Assembly: GCA_019448385.1 (NCBI GenBank)
Contig: JAGTXO010000030.1
Location: forward strand, 124,001 to 188,000
Length of the DNA: 64,000 nt
Source of the DNA: Diacronema lutheri
Taxonomy: Eukaryota > Haptophyta > Pavlovophyceae > Pavlovales > Pavlovaceae
Reading direction: 5' to 3'
In this document: positions 51,062-61,541 of the stretch, piece after piece
How positions within the stretch are numbered: position 1 is the first letter of the stretch
Layout: the number at the start of each line of letters is the position of its first letter
Notes under the pieces: model-generated
The model's input: the letters and a program-made list of their open reading frames with translations, nothing else
Database searches by the model: none
What the model was told of the DNA's origin: nothing
Position numbers and translations under genes: made by a program

Positions 51062-52293
51062 CTACACCTCGTCGAGCTCCACACCTGCGTCGTCGATCTG
51101 CGCCATCACCAACCGGCCGCTCATCGCCGCCGCCTTGGCCGCCGCAACCATCGCGCGCCCGACCTCGTGCGGCGCGTGAAGATCTATCGCATCTCGCGCG
51201 CCGCGCGCGCCGTCCGCGCCCGACGCACCGCCGACCATCGCGCAGACCGTCGGGCCCGCGCCGCTCAGCCACGCGCCGTGCGCGCCAGCGCCGGTGGCGG
51301 CGTCGATCAGCTTGAAGAGCGGGAAGAGCGCGCCGCGCTGCGGCTGATGCAGCCGATCCTGCGCTCCCCATCTGAGCAGCGGCAGCCGGCCAGACGAGAA
51401 GGCATGCACGATCGTCGCCGCGCGCGCAATATTGAAAACAGCGTCGGCGCTGTCCGACGCGGGGTGACGGGCAGCGAAGCGAGGCGGAGAAATCGCGCGG
51501 CGGGGGGCGAAGGGGCGCGCGCGCACGCGTGCGCGGTGGTTGCGCGTGGGTAGGTCAGCGCGCTTTTGGTAGCGTGCGCGGTGCGCGCTCGGCGCGCCGC
51601 GGCGGCGGCGGCAACAGCAACAGCGGCGGCGCACCGGCTGACCTCGGGCTTGAGCAGCGCGCGTGCCTCCTTGGTCGGCAGCTCAAAGTCGGGCACGAAG
51701 AGCACGGCAGTCGCGCCGCGCGCGTCGGCGTGGATCGGGATGCGCTGCGTGAGGAAATGCCCGCGCTCGTCGCGGAGGAAGGAGAGCTGCAGGCCGCCGT
51801 AGATGGCAGGCGCCACGTTGTCCGGATGGCCTTCCTGTTCCGCGCAGATCTGAAAGACGCGGTCGCGAATCTCGCCGCTCCGCGCGTCGTGCCCGTTGAG
51901 CGCAAAGCCGGCCGTCACGCCGGCGACAAGGCACGCCGACGAGCTGCCGAGGCCGCGCGCGGGTGGGATGGCGTTGGTGCACGTGAGCTTGACGGGCGGG
52001 ATCGGCGCTCCCGCCGGCGCCGACGCCGCAAAGCCCAGCTTGAAAGCGCGGTAGTAGAAGTTGGACTCGTCGCGCGGGAGCGAGTCGGCGCCCTCGCCGA
52101 CAATCTCGATCGAAAAGGCGCGCGCGCGCTCGACGGCGAGCAAGTTGTGCTCAGTGAGCGCGATGCCGAGGCAGTCGAAGCCCGGACCCATGTTCGCGCT
52201 CGTCGCGGGCACGCGCACGCGCACGCGCTCGCGCGCCACCGCCGCCGACAGGCCGCCGAGCCGGCGGCACACCACCCTTGATGGCGCCCTCAT
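51062..52293 (-). CDS. Homoserine kinase (GHMP kinase family)
   Basis: Exons 52293-51635 and 51449-51062 (185-bp intron, GTGCGC...GGACAG) give 348 residues. Splicing yields LLKPEVSRADAVFNIARAAT, exactly the family pattern, which supports the junction. It phosphorylates homoserine to O-phosphohomoserine for threonine synthesis. Seen: RVRVPATSANMGPGFDCLGI (substrate site), the GHMP ATP loop PPARGLGSSSACLVAG, QEGHPDNVAPAIYGGL, DRLHQPQRGALFP and the C-terminal GAWLSGAGPTVCAM. Full length for the family. The start (MRAPSRVVCRRLGGLSAAVA) gives only a ~20-residue basic leader; plastid location is usual in algae, but no clear signal peptide is visible, so an unseen upstream start is possible. The ATG is 46 bp from that of the divergent gene. 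Confidence 0.92.
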
Positions 52294-52339
52294 TGCCTTG
52301 GCCACGCGGTTTCGGGCCCGTCGGACGTTTCGGGCGTCG

Positions 52340-54919
52340 ATGAGCCTCGCCGACCGGCTCGACCAGCTCGCGCGCAAGCTTCGCGGCGAGAGCGGCGGCG
52401 CGCCGTTCGGCTCGGCCTGCGCCGCCGCGCCCGGCGCGTGCGCCACGCGCGCACGGTCGAGCCCGGGCAGCACGTCGGTCGCCGCGCCGCGCTCGCCGCG
52501 CGCATCAGCCGCCGCTTCACGCGCGCCGTCTACGATCGTGGAGGGCGCGGCCACATGCTCTGAGCGCTCCGCGTCGGTGCGCCTGCTGGCGCGGTCCAGC
52601 CCAGTTTCGCCGTTGCCATCGCCACCCGAGCCTGCCCTGCTCGCCTACACGCCCAAGAGCCGCGGGCGCGTGTCTTCCACCGCGGCCGCGAGCCGTGCGG
52701 CCGCGAGCGCCGAGGCGGCGCGCACGGCGCGGCATCGTGACACATCGAGCGGCGGCGGGCGTGGCCGCAGCTCCAACAGCCCGGGCTTCACGCTGCGCGT
52801 CCCGCTCGCCACCCCGGCTGCGCGCGATCGCGGCGCATCCGCGTGCGCGATGCCGAGCAACGCGCTCACACCGGCCATGGCGCGGCGCCCGTCGTCGGCG
52901 TGCGGCCGACCGTCGTGCACACCGAGCAGCTGTGGGCGCGCGAGCGTGCGCTCGTCGGCCGCGCCCTCCGCGTCCGCGTCGGCGAGCGCGTCCGGCGCGT
53001 CCACGCCGCTATCCGCGCAGGGCAGCGCACGCAGCGAGCACGCGACGGCGCGCGCGGCCGCCGCAGCGCTTCGGCGCACGGCGTCGGTGGCCGGCGCGAC
53101 GCACCGCGCGGCGGCGTCACGCGCCGAGCACGAGCAGCCACGCGGCGCGACTGCCGGCGCGCACAGCCCGGTGTACTCGTCGCCTCGCATGTCGCCGTGG
53201 CCGAGCACGATGGCGTCCGCGCGGTCGAGCGGCGTCAGCTCGCCGCGCCACGGCGCGCCGGCCACCGGCGGCGCGCGCGGCGCGGCCTCGGTCGCGCGTG
53301 CCGGCAGCGCGGCGCGCGCGCCGGGCGCGGCGCCTCGGCCAGGCGCGCGCGCGCCCGGCGTGCCCGCCGCATCGCCGAGTGCAGGCTGCGCGCCGACGCG
53401 CGCGTTCGGCGGCTGCGCGCCATCGCCCGCGCTGCGCGCAGTGGCAGAAGACGAGCGCAGTGCGACGGCGTCCGCCTTCTCGCGCACGCCCTCGTCGCGC
53501 GCGTCGAGCGCCGCGCGCGTTGGCGACGTGGACGGCGGCGCGATCGAAGAGTCGGCCGAGGGTGCGCGCAACGAGTTCGACGGCGCGCCGCGTTGCTCGG
53601 CGAACGCGTCGGGCGCTGGCGCGCGCTCGTCGGCGGAGCTCGCCACAGCGCGCGCGCGGCCGTTTTCGGCCGCGCTGCCGACGGGCGCGCACGACATGGC
53701 GCGCGAGCAGCGGCTGAGCGAAGCGCTCGCTGACGCGCAGGTCGCCGTGGAGGGCGCGCGCGCGCGCGAGGACGACGCGATCGCGCGCGCCGAGCGCGCC
53801 GAGGCGCGCGAAGCCGCGGCCACGGCCGAAGCTGCTCTCGTCGCTCAAACGCTCGCCATGGAGCGCTCGCTCGCACGGCAGCGCGCGGCCGAGGCGGCGA
53901 CCGAGCTCGTCGGCGCCGCCGCCGGGCGCACGGCCGAGGCCGAGCGCCGCCGCCTCGCTGAGCACGACGCGAGAACCTCAGCCGAGGCCGTGCGCGCCGC
54001 GCGGGCGCATGCGGCGCAGCTGGCTGCCGAGCTCGACAGCGCATGGCGCGCGGCGGCGACGGCGAGCGCGGAGCGCGACGAGGCGCTGCGCGCGGCGGCC
54101 GCAGCAAGCGCCGCTGTGCACGCCGGACGCGCGCAGGCGCACGCCGCCTCGGCGGAGCGCGACAGCGCGGCCGCACACGCAGCGGGCTTGCGGCTCGAGC
54201 TCGACCGCGTCGGCAACGCGCTGCGCGCGGGCGCAGCGGCCGTCGAGCGCGCGGGCGAGAGTGAGGCGCCGCGGTCGTCGCGAGCACACGCTCCCACGGC
54301 GCTTGTGTGGCCGAACGCCGCAATCGTGGGCCCCGGCAGCTCGGGCGGCGGAATGGGCCGCTCCCCGCGCGGCGCGCACACGCTCGGCGGCAACGGCTCG
54401 GGCACACAGCCGGCCGACCGCGCGGAGCTTGGCGTGCCGCGCTCGCAACTGGACGAGATGAGCGCGCGATTCGCGGCGCTCCAGGCGGTAGGCACGGGCG
54501 CCGTCGCGGACGGCGGCGCGCGCGCGCGCGCGGCGTGCGCGCTCGCGCAGGCGTGGGGCGACGCGCTCGCGGACGCTCGCGCCGCGGGCGAGGGCGGCGC
54601 GCGCGTCAGCGCCGGCGCGCCGGCGCGTGCGGCGTGCGCCGCGCCGCACGCCGTGCACGACGCGCGAGTCGGCGCCATCTCGCCGTCGCTCGCCTCGCCG
54701 TCGAGCGCCGCGCGCCGCGCGGCCGGCGTATACGGCTCGCCGTGGGAGGGCCACACCGATGCGCTGCTCGAGGTGCGCGCGGCCTGCGCGCGTCCATCCG
54801 CATGTCCTCGCCGCCTGCCCTCGCGCGCCTCCACTCAAGAGTCGGTGGCCTCACGAACCATACCCGCTTGCCGCGCTTTTGATTTCCCCTCCCCCGTTTT
54901 TAGGCGTTTAAATAAATGA
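52340..54919 (+). CDS. Coiled-coil protein of unknown function
   Basis: 859 residues from MSLADRLDQLARKLRGESGG at 52340. The N-terminal half is Ala/Ser/Arg-rich and probably disordered. Residues about 455-660 form a long Ala/Glu coiled coil (EQRLSEALADAQVAVEGARA, then AEREAA-like heptads to RLELDRVGNALRAGAAAVER). A further short helix (PRSQLDEMSARFAALQAVGT) and YGSPWEGHTDALLEV lie near the C-terminus. A GTGCGCGCGG donor-like site directly after DALLE (near 54772) could mark an unrecognised last intron, because the final ~40 residues look non-coding. It is built like the coiled-coil protein at 1020-5006 but shares no clear motif. It shares a very short divergent promoter with homoserine kinase. 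No function assigned. Confidence 0.6.
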   Translation: MSLADRLDQLARKLRGESGGAPFGSACAAAPGACATRARSSPGSTSVAAPRSPRASAAASRAPSTIVEGAATCSERSASVRLLARSSPVSPLPSPPEPALLAYTPKSRGRVSSTAAASRAAASAEAARTARHRDTSSGGGRGRSSNSPGFTLRVPLATPAARDRGASACAMPSNALTPAMARRPSSACGRPSCTPSSCGRASVRSSAAPSASASASASGASTPLSAQGSARSEHATARAAAAALRRTASVAGATHRAAASRAEHEQPRGATAGAHSPVYSSPRMSPWPSTMASARSSGVSSPRHGAPATGGARGAASVARAGSAARAPGAAPRPGARAPGVPAASPSAGCAPTRAFGGCAPSPALRAVAEDERSATASAFSRTPSSRASSAARVGDVDGGAIEESAEGARNEFDGAPRCSANASGAGARSSAELATARARPFSAALPTGAHDMAREQRLSEALADAQVAVEGARAREDDAIARAERAEAREAAATAEAALVAQTLAMERSLARQRAAEAATELVGAAAGRTAEAERRRLAEHDARTSAEAVRAARAHAAQLAAELDSAWRAAATASAERDEALRAAAAASAAVHAGRAQAHAASAERDSAAAHAAGLRLELDRVGNALRAGAAAVERAGESEAPRSSRAHAPTALVWPNAAIVGPGSSGGGMGRSPRGAHTLGGNGSGTQPADRAELGVPRSQLDEMSARFAALQAVGTGAVADGGARARAACALAQAWGDALADARAAGEGGARVSAGAPARAACAAPHAVHDARVGAISPSLASPSSAARRAAGVYGSPWEGHTDALLEVRAACARPSACPRRLPSRASTQESVASRTIPACRAFDFPSPVFRRLNK

Positions 54920-54949
54920 CTCGTAACTCCCGGGGCGCATTTATTTAAA
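54907..54949. promoter_or_regulatory. A+T-rich 12-bp inverted repeat across the stop region
   Basis: TTTAAATAAATG (54907-54918) and CATTTATTTAAA (54938-54949) are perfect inverted repeats with a 19-bp loop, in an otherwise G+C-rich stretch. It overlaps the stop codon of the upstream gene and precedes the PI-kinase gene by about 130 bp. It may act as a 3'-end signal or as a promoter element. Confidence 0.4.
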
Positions 54950-55079
54950 GTTCGATCACGGCAAGACGGCCAGGGGCGTCGAGAGGCGCGCCTCAACGGG
55001 TGGCCGCCGAGGTGGGTCGAGGAGCCCTGCGCGCGGGCGGCAGGCGGGCGGGCGGCGGTGGCGGCGAGGGCGTAGGGCG

Positions 55080-58000
55080 ATGCTTGCGGCCGCGGGGCAG
55101 CGCGCCACCGGCGCGATGCACCGCGCGCTTACGGCGTACGACCTCCAGTCGGCGGCGGCGGTCGAGGGCGGGAGCACGGCGCTCGTGCGCTCCATGTCGC
55201 TCGTCGCGCTGGGCGACTCGAGCGGGCGCAATCTCGCTCCTGGTTCGGCCCTCTCCAGCCGCGTCGCGCGCCTGCTCGACGGCACGCTGGTGCGCGCCGC
55301 CGCCGCGCGCGCGAAAACGGCGCTCGCGGCGCGGCGCGTAACCGCCCGCCGCGCACTGAGCACGCCCGCCGCGCGTCGCACGCGCCGCGCGCGCAGGTGT
55401 ACTACGCGGACGCGGAGGGTGGCGTTGTGCCATTCTCCGTGCAGCTCAACGATTTCCGCATGGCGGGCGGCACGAGCCGCGTGTGCCACCTCGGCCATGG
55501 CACGCGCGCCGTCGACATTGCGTCGCTCGTCGCGCGCGAGGAGGGGATGGAGCACGCGCCACGGCTCTTCCTCGACGGGATCGAGCTGCAGCCCGACGCG
55601 CTCGTCTGCAAGATCGCGCGCCCTGGCTCCGTCGTGCTGCTCGTCCCGCAGCTCACCGAACTCGTCTCGTTCTTCGTGTCAAAAGTCGCCATCGGCAAGG
55701 CGATCGGGCCGCGCGCGCCGATCGTCGACGGCGACGTCAAGGCGCGCGGCCGCGCGCGCGTCGAGGGGCGCGCAGGCGCGGCGGCGCTCGACTGACGCCC
55801 GCCTCGCGCGCGCGCGCACGCCGAGCTCACCGCCCGCCCGCGCGCCCGCCCGCGCGCCCGCCCGCGCGCCCGCCCGCACGCCCGCGCGCCGCGTGCGCCG
55901 CGCCTGCGCCCCGCGCGCGCATCGCACGCGCAGCCGTCGCTCGGAGGCCAGCAGCGGATCGCGACGCCAGGCCGGCCGCAGCTGCAGCCGCCGCGCTCGT
56001 TCTCCACCTCCTCGCTCAAGTCCGCCATCCTCGCGCCCGCGCGCCTCGGCCCGCCCGCGCGCCTCGGCCCGCCCGCGACGCCGCCGGGCGGCGAGCTCGG
56101 CGTGCAGCCCGCGCCCGAGGCCGGTAGTGCGGTGGAGGATGTGCGCACGATTGTCAACTTTCGCGGGACGGCGCTTGCAGAGTCGGCGCGGATGCGCAAG
56201 CTCAGCATGGGCGATGCGATGCGCGCCGCAGACGCCGCCGGCGGCGGCGGCGCGGCGAGCGCACCGGCCGATGGCGGCGGCGGCGACGGCGGCAGCGGCG
56301 ACGGCCGGCTTGGCGGCGAGCTCGCGCTGGGCGGCGCGCACGTCGAGCCGCGCACCGAGCTGCACATGCTGCTGCGCGACTCGACGGAGCTGCCGCGCCT
56401 GCCGAGCGCGGCGGGCTCGCGCCTGCTCGGAGAGCGCGTGCTGCAGATGGTGCGTGCTGTTGGTAAAGGTCTGGACTGCGGCCGCCAGCCCGAGCTGATC
56501 GCTGACGGGCTGGGCGGCGCCTACTTCCTGCACGACGAGAACGACCGGCTCGTCGGCATCTTCAAGCCGATCGACGAGGAGCCGTACGCGCCTGCGAACC
56601 CAAAGGGGTACGCTGGCGGCCTCGGCGCGATGGGCAGCTTCTCGCAGGCCAAGGCCGGGGTGTCCGTTGGCCGCGCGGCGCAACGTGAGTGCGCGGCCTT
56701 TCTGCTTGACCACGGTGGCTGGGCGGGCGTGCCACCCACGGCGATGCTCTGGGTGCTGCACACGGCAGCGGCCGACGGCGCGGGCAGCGGGCTGCAGGTC
56801 GAGCTGAAGAGCGGCTCCTTCCAGCGGTACGTGCACCACTCGTGCACCGCCGACGAGCTGGGGCCCTCGCTCTTCGCGCGGCACACGACGCAGCGCGTCG
56901 CGTGCTTCGACTTGCGCGTGTGCAACTCCGACCGGCACGCGGGCAACCTGCTCGTGCAGCGGCACGCAGATCGCGCGCGCGACGCGGCCGCCGACGTGCC
57001 CGCCGGCGCGCCCGCTGACCTGCGCGCGCCCCTCGACGAGATGCTCGACGAGGGGTCGTTGACGGTCGTGCCGATCGACCACGGCTTCATTTTACCGCAC
57101 TACCGAATGCTCGGCGAGCTCAACTTTGGCTGGACGAGCTGGCCGCAGGCGAGCGCGGCGCTGAGCGACGCCGACCGCGCGTACGTCGCCGCGCTCGACT
57201 CGCACGCCGACGCGGAGATGCTGCGCGTCGCGTCGTCTTTGCCCGAGGACTGCTTGCTCTCGCTCCACCTCGGCACGATGCTGCTGCAGATGGGCGTCGC
57301 GCACGGCCTCACGCTCGCGCAGATTGGAGAGCTCGCGATGCGCGACGGGCGCGCGCCGTCGGCGCTCGAGCGCGCCGTCGAGTACGCCGAGGGCAAGGCG
57401 GAGGCCGAGGCGCAGTGGGCAGCCGTCGTGCCGCTCGAGCTCCCGCAGCAGCACCTCGCGCCGCAACCGCAGCCGCAGCCGCAGCCGCTCGCCGCGCACG
57501 GCGGCGCGCGCGAGCGCGACGAGGTGCGTGCGGTGCGCGCACGCGACGCAAGCCGCGACGCTCGCGCACCGCCCGCCTCGCCGTCGTGCGCGCCCGCCGA
57601 TGCTAGCGCGGCGGGCGCGCGCGGCGTGCAGGTGGGCGGCACCGACTTGCGCCCGCTACCCTTTGAAGACGCGCCGGGCGACGGGCGCGGGGAGGAGGCG
57701 CGCGCGAGAGGCGCCGACGGCATGCGCGCGTCCGCGCCGCGCGCGCCGCCCGTGCTGCTGCCGCCGAGCCCGAGCGCGTCGCCCGCTGTGCCCGCGCGCG
57801 CCGCGATGGCGGCGTGCGCCGCGCCCGCGCTCGACGCGACGGCGGCGCGGCGCGGCGGCGGTGGCGGCGGCGCGTCCGCGCCACGCGCCGCGTCGTCGCC
57901 GCCGCGCCGCGCGCCTGCGTCTGGCGGCGTCGCATCGCCCTCGCCGCCGCAGTCGCCGATCGAGTCACCGCTCCTCAGGCAGACATCCGCGCAGCCGCAT

Positions 58001-59113
58001 GCCGACCGTGCCGTGTGGGAGGCGGCCTTCCTCGCCGCTGCGCGCGCTTTCCTCAGCCGCGAGATCGAGCTCGTGCTGCGCGCCGACCGACGCCCGTCGG
58101 CCGTCGCCGCCGCTACCGTCGCTCCCGCCGACTTGCGCCCGTCGGTCGGCACCCTGCCCGTGGAAATCCCGCGCGCGCCGGGCAGCGCCGCGGACGGTGC
58201 CAGTCGCGGCTCGGCGGACGCGCTCGCGGGCGCGCGCTTCAGGCCCGCGTCCTTCGACTCGTCCGCCGACTCATCCGACGGCAGCGTCGGCGGCAGCGCG
58301 GGCTGCGAGTGGCACGCCGCCGCCGACGGCGGCCGCGCGCCGTGCGCGCCGTGCGCGTCGCATGGCGTGCGCGGCGGCGGCGCGCTCAACGTGCCAGCCG
58401 ACGAGCTGCGTCCGCTCGACGCGGCGTCACACCCGCGCATGGTGATCCAGGCAGCCGCACCGTCCTGCTCGCCCGACGCGCTCGCGCGCGTGCGCGCCAG
58501 CGGCGCGGAGCCGCTCGCGCGCACGGCGACCGGCTGCGTGCACGGTTGTGGCGCGGGCGCGCGCGCCGGCGCGCACTGCGCGTTCGACGGTGCGGGCCTC
58601 GGCAGCGGTGGGCTCAGCAGCGGTGGGCTTGGCAGCGGTGGGCTTGGCAGCGCGCGCGCGCTCGCGCCGGGCAGGCACCCGCCAGCCGCACCGCGCCTCT
58701 CGCCCGCCGCCGACGCCGCGCGCGCCGCCGGCGTGGCGCCCGCCACCGACGCCGCCGCGCCCGCTGCGCGCGGCTGGGCGGCGCAGTGGGCGCGCGCTCT
58801 GCCCTCCGGCGTCGCCTGGGCCGACCTTGACGACACAGATGACGAGCGCGAGCACGGCGAAGCTGCGGTGGCGCGGAGCCCGCAGCCCTCGCCGCTGCGC
58901 AGCCGGCTCGCCCTCGCCCTCGCCGAGGACGACGCGCACGCGGGTGCGCGCGACTCGCCGCCGCGCCGCCGCTCCGCCCCTCCGCCGCCCATCAACCTCG
59001 CCGCAGTTGGTGGGGGCTCCCACGCCGACGAGGCGGGCGGCTGGCGCGCCAAGCCGTGCGCCGCGCGGCTGCGCTCCGCCGAACTGCCGCGGCCGGAGGC
59101 GCAGCCGAGCTAA
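55080..59113 (+). CDS. PI4K-gamma-like phosphatidylinositol kinase with ubiquitin-like N-terminus
   Basis: Likely exons 55080-55337, 55397 to about 55735-55760, and 55934-59113. The first intron is 59 bp (GTAACC...GCGCAG); the exact second donor is unclear. Exon 2 encodes a ubiquitin-like module (VPFSVQLNDFRMAGGTSRVC, DIASLVAREEGM, RLFLDGIELQPD). The catalytic region matches plant PI4K-gamma/PI3-4-kinase: DGLGGAYFLHDENDRLVGIF with Lys in FKPIDEEPYAPANPKGYAGG; ECAAFLLDHGGWAGVPPTAM; the catalytic loop FDLRVCNSDRHAGNLLV; and the metal-binding VVPIDHGFILP (DHG for DFG). The C-terminal ~650 residues are disordered Ala/Pro/Ser-rich. The plant family binds ubiquitin-related partners and some members have protein-kinase activity, so lipid-kinase activity is not certain. 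A (CGCCCGCC)-like repeat at 55840-55890 lies in the second intron. Confidence 0.78.
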
Positions 59114-59470
59114 GGCCGCTTTACCGCCCCTTTTCTGGGCTTGAGGTGTGCTCTGAGTGTGTACCAACTCGGCGTCCGGCGCAGCGCGCGCGCGCGTCGC
59201 ACTCTGCAAGAAAGTGTCTTTTGGCGTGCAGACTTTGCATCATCCTTTCCCCTTTGACCTCCCCTGCCGCGGAGGCGCGGCGCGCAATGAGCTCCGGCCC
59301 GCCCGACAGGAGGAGCGGAGCGGAGCGGCGGACACGCCTGACTGGCGGGCCGGGGTCCCAAACGTATTTGAAATTTCAAATTTCGTCCGCCGCGTTGTTC
59401 AAATATTCAATATTGCACCCCCAAAAAATTCATTTGTCGAATCACCAGGAATCTGGGTGGCCCGCCATCA
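59114..59470. promoter_or_regulatory. Promoter region of the kinase gene, with 16-bp palindrome
   Basis: 357 bp with no gene. The part nearest the kinase ATG is A+T-richer than its surroundings and contains the perfect palindrome ATTTGAAATTTCAAAT (59366-59381), followed by ATATTCAATATTG. This is a candidate binding site for a dimeric factor. Confidence 0.4.
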
Positions 59471-61303
59471 ATGGCAGAGCCCACGGCCGTCGGCCCGTCC
59501 GTCTCCGGAGGGTCGGACAGCGGGCCCAAGATGCTCTCTCGCGCGCGCAACCTGGGCGGCTCGGGTACGATTCCGCGCTCGTCCATCGGCTCCGCGTCGA
59601 TGGTCGCCCTGCCGCCGCGCGACCCGCTCAAGCAGGACCTCGCCATGTCGGACGCGGCGGCGAGCGTGCTCGCGACGCTCGAGGCGCAGCAGCCGGCGCA
59701 GACGCTGAACCGTCGCCGCTCGAAGACCATCCAGGTGGGCAACCTCGCCAACGAACGCGCGCTCAAGGAGCGCATGGAGAAGCTCGCGATGCTCTCCGAG
59801 GCGATGGACGACGACGTCCTTCGTCGCGTGCGCTACTCGAACGCGACGATGGGCGATGGCGTGAGCAAAGAGAAGAACTTTGGCGTGCTCTCGAAGCTGG
59901 CGACGTTCGAGGAGGAGCTGTACCTCGACGACCTCGAGGTCATCAAGCCGCTCGGCTACGGCGCCTTCTCAACCGTCGAGCTCGTTCGCGTGCCCGCGAG
60001 CCACCCGCTCTCGACCAACTCGGAGCAACGCCTCTTCGCCGTCAAGCGGATCAACGTGCCGACGGCGGCGTCGCCGTACGGCGGAGGCGCGCCGCTGCTC
60101 CCACCGAGCGAGGTTTCCGCCTTCGACGGCATCTCGATGATGGCCGAGGGCGCGCTCATGAAGAACTTGCGCCACCCGAACATCCTCACGTGCTACGGCG
60201 CGATTGGTCGGCGCGCGGCCGCGACGGGCGACGAGCACGCGGGCGACGGCAAGGCGGTCGTGCGGCGCTCGGCGCTGATCCTCGATTACGCGCCGGGCGG
60301 CACGCTCCGCCAGCGCATCGACAAGAAGGACTACCCGCCGCACGTCGCCGTCGAGTGGCTGCTCGGCGTTGCGCGCGGCATGTGCTACTTGCACGAGCTG
60401 CACGGCATCTCCGTCGCGCACCGAGACCTCAAGCCGTCCAACATCCTGCTCGGCGCGGACGGGCAACCCAAGATCGCTGACCTCGGCCTCTTCCGCCTGA
60501 TGAAGGGCCCGACGCCCAGCCGCCTCCCCACCATCGACGCCAGTCACGAGGACGGAGAGCCGGGCGTCGCAGAGGGCACTCGCCCATCGCTTGGCGGCCG
60601 GCGCGGCACCGATTCGGTGCTTGTCGGTGGCGACCGGAGCGGGCAGAAGGCGGCGGAGCGGGCGGTCGACGCCGCGATCACCGCCAAGCCGCGCTGGCGG
60701 CTCCCCACCTTCACGCGCCCGCGCGCCACGTCCGCGCAGCCGGCGGCCGCACCGTCTGCGGGCGCGCCCGTCAAGCCTCCGCGCATGACCGGCCGCACGG
60801 GCACCGTCGTGTACATGGCGCCGGAGAACTGGCGCGCCAAGGCGGGGTACACGCAGAAGGTCGACATCTACTCCTTCGCCATCATCGCGTGGGAGATCCT
60901 CATGCAGACAATCGCGTACGACGACCTCGACATTGAGCCCGAGATTATCGGCGAGTGGGTCGCCGAGCGCGGCATGCGTCCCTACCTGCCCGCGCGCTGG
61001 CCCGACAAGCTGGGCCACCTGATCAAGACGTGCTGGGGCACAGAGCCCGAGACGCGCCCGTCCGCACGCGAGGTCGTCACCGCGCTCGAGCGCTTCACGC
61101 ACGCGGCGCAGGCCAACCCCGCCCTCTACGAGGCGCTCGCCGTGCACCCGCGCACCAAGGATACGGTCCTCACTGCTTTCAACCAGACGCCCACCTCGGA
61201 GAGCTGGATCAAGTCGCTCGGCATGACGATCCCCGGCCGGCGCCGCCGCCTTTCCGACCCCGCCGCGGGCGCGGCGGCGGGCGCCGCCACATCGACGGAG
61301 TGA
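59471..61303 (+). CDS. Protein kinase, TKL-like, with DLG motif and long activation-segment insert
   Basis: 610 residues, single exon. The N-terminal ~155 residues are polar and hold a conserved-looking RRRSKTIQVGNLANERALKE block. Kinase domain about 155-545: Gly loop GYGAFSTV (162-169), Lys192 in FAVKRINV, EGALMKNLRHPNILTCYG, HRDLKPSN with catalytic Asp319, DLG at 337-339 in place of DFG, and APE at 450-452 in TVVYMAPENW. About 113 residues separate DLG and APE, against roughly 20-35 in most kinases; the insert is Pro/Arg/Ser-rich and probably regulatory. KVDIYSFAIIAWEILMQTIA and ETRPSAREVVTALERF complete the C-lobe. All residues needed for catalysis are present. MLK/Raf-like or plant-type TKL families fit best; substrate unknown. 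Confidence 0.85.
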   Translation: MAEPTAVGPSVSGGSDSGPKMLSRARNLGGSGTIPRSSIGSASMVALPPRDPLKQDLAMSDAAASVLATLEAQQPAQTLNRRRSKTIQVGNLANERALKERMEKLAMLSEAMDDDVLRRVRYSNATMGDGVSKEKNFGVLSKLATFEEELYLDDLEVIKPLGYGAFSTVELVRVPASHPLSTNSEQRLFAVKRINVPTAASPYGGGAPLLPPSEVSAFDGISMMAEGALMKNLRHPNILTCYGAIGRRAAATGDEHAGDGKAVVRRSALILDYAPGGTLRQRIDKKDYPPHVAVEWLLGVARGMCYLHELHGISVAHRDLKPSNILLGADGQPKIADLGLFRLMKGPTPSRLPTIDASHEDGEPGVAEGTRPSLGGRRGTDSVLVGGDRSGQKAAERAVDAAITAKPRWRLPTFTRPRATSAQPAAAPSAGAPVKPPRMTGRTGTVVYMAPENWRAKAGYTQKVDIYSFAIIAWEILMQTIAYDDLDIEPEIIGEWVAERGMRPYLPARWPDKLGHLIKTCWGTEPETRPSAREVVTALERFTHAAQANPALYEALAVHPRTKDTVLTAFNQTPTSESWIKSLGMTIPGRRRRLSDPAAGAAAGAATSTE

Positions 61304-61541
61304 CCCCTGGCATCGGCCGTCGTGCGCGCCGCGCGCCACGCGCCGCGTGCCGCGCGCCGCGCACCGGGCACCGGCGCGTGGCACACCCTTGAGAGGAATG
61401 GGAACGGTGCGGTGAGCCGGACGCGAGCAAGCGTGGACCGTCCCTTCCGCTTGCATTTGTGAGAGGCACAGCGAGTGGGACAATCGCTGGGCGCAATTGG
61501 CGAGGCCGCCGACGTCGGTCTCGTCATCGACCGGTGCACCT
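61304..61541. other. Intergenic between convergent genes, 238 bp
   Basis: 3' flanks of the kinase and FTase alpha genes. It contains a compact run of CGCGCCGCGCGCC-like triplets near 61325-61370. No gene seen. Confidence 0.4.
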
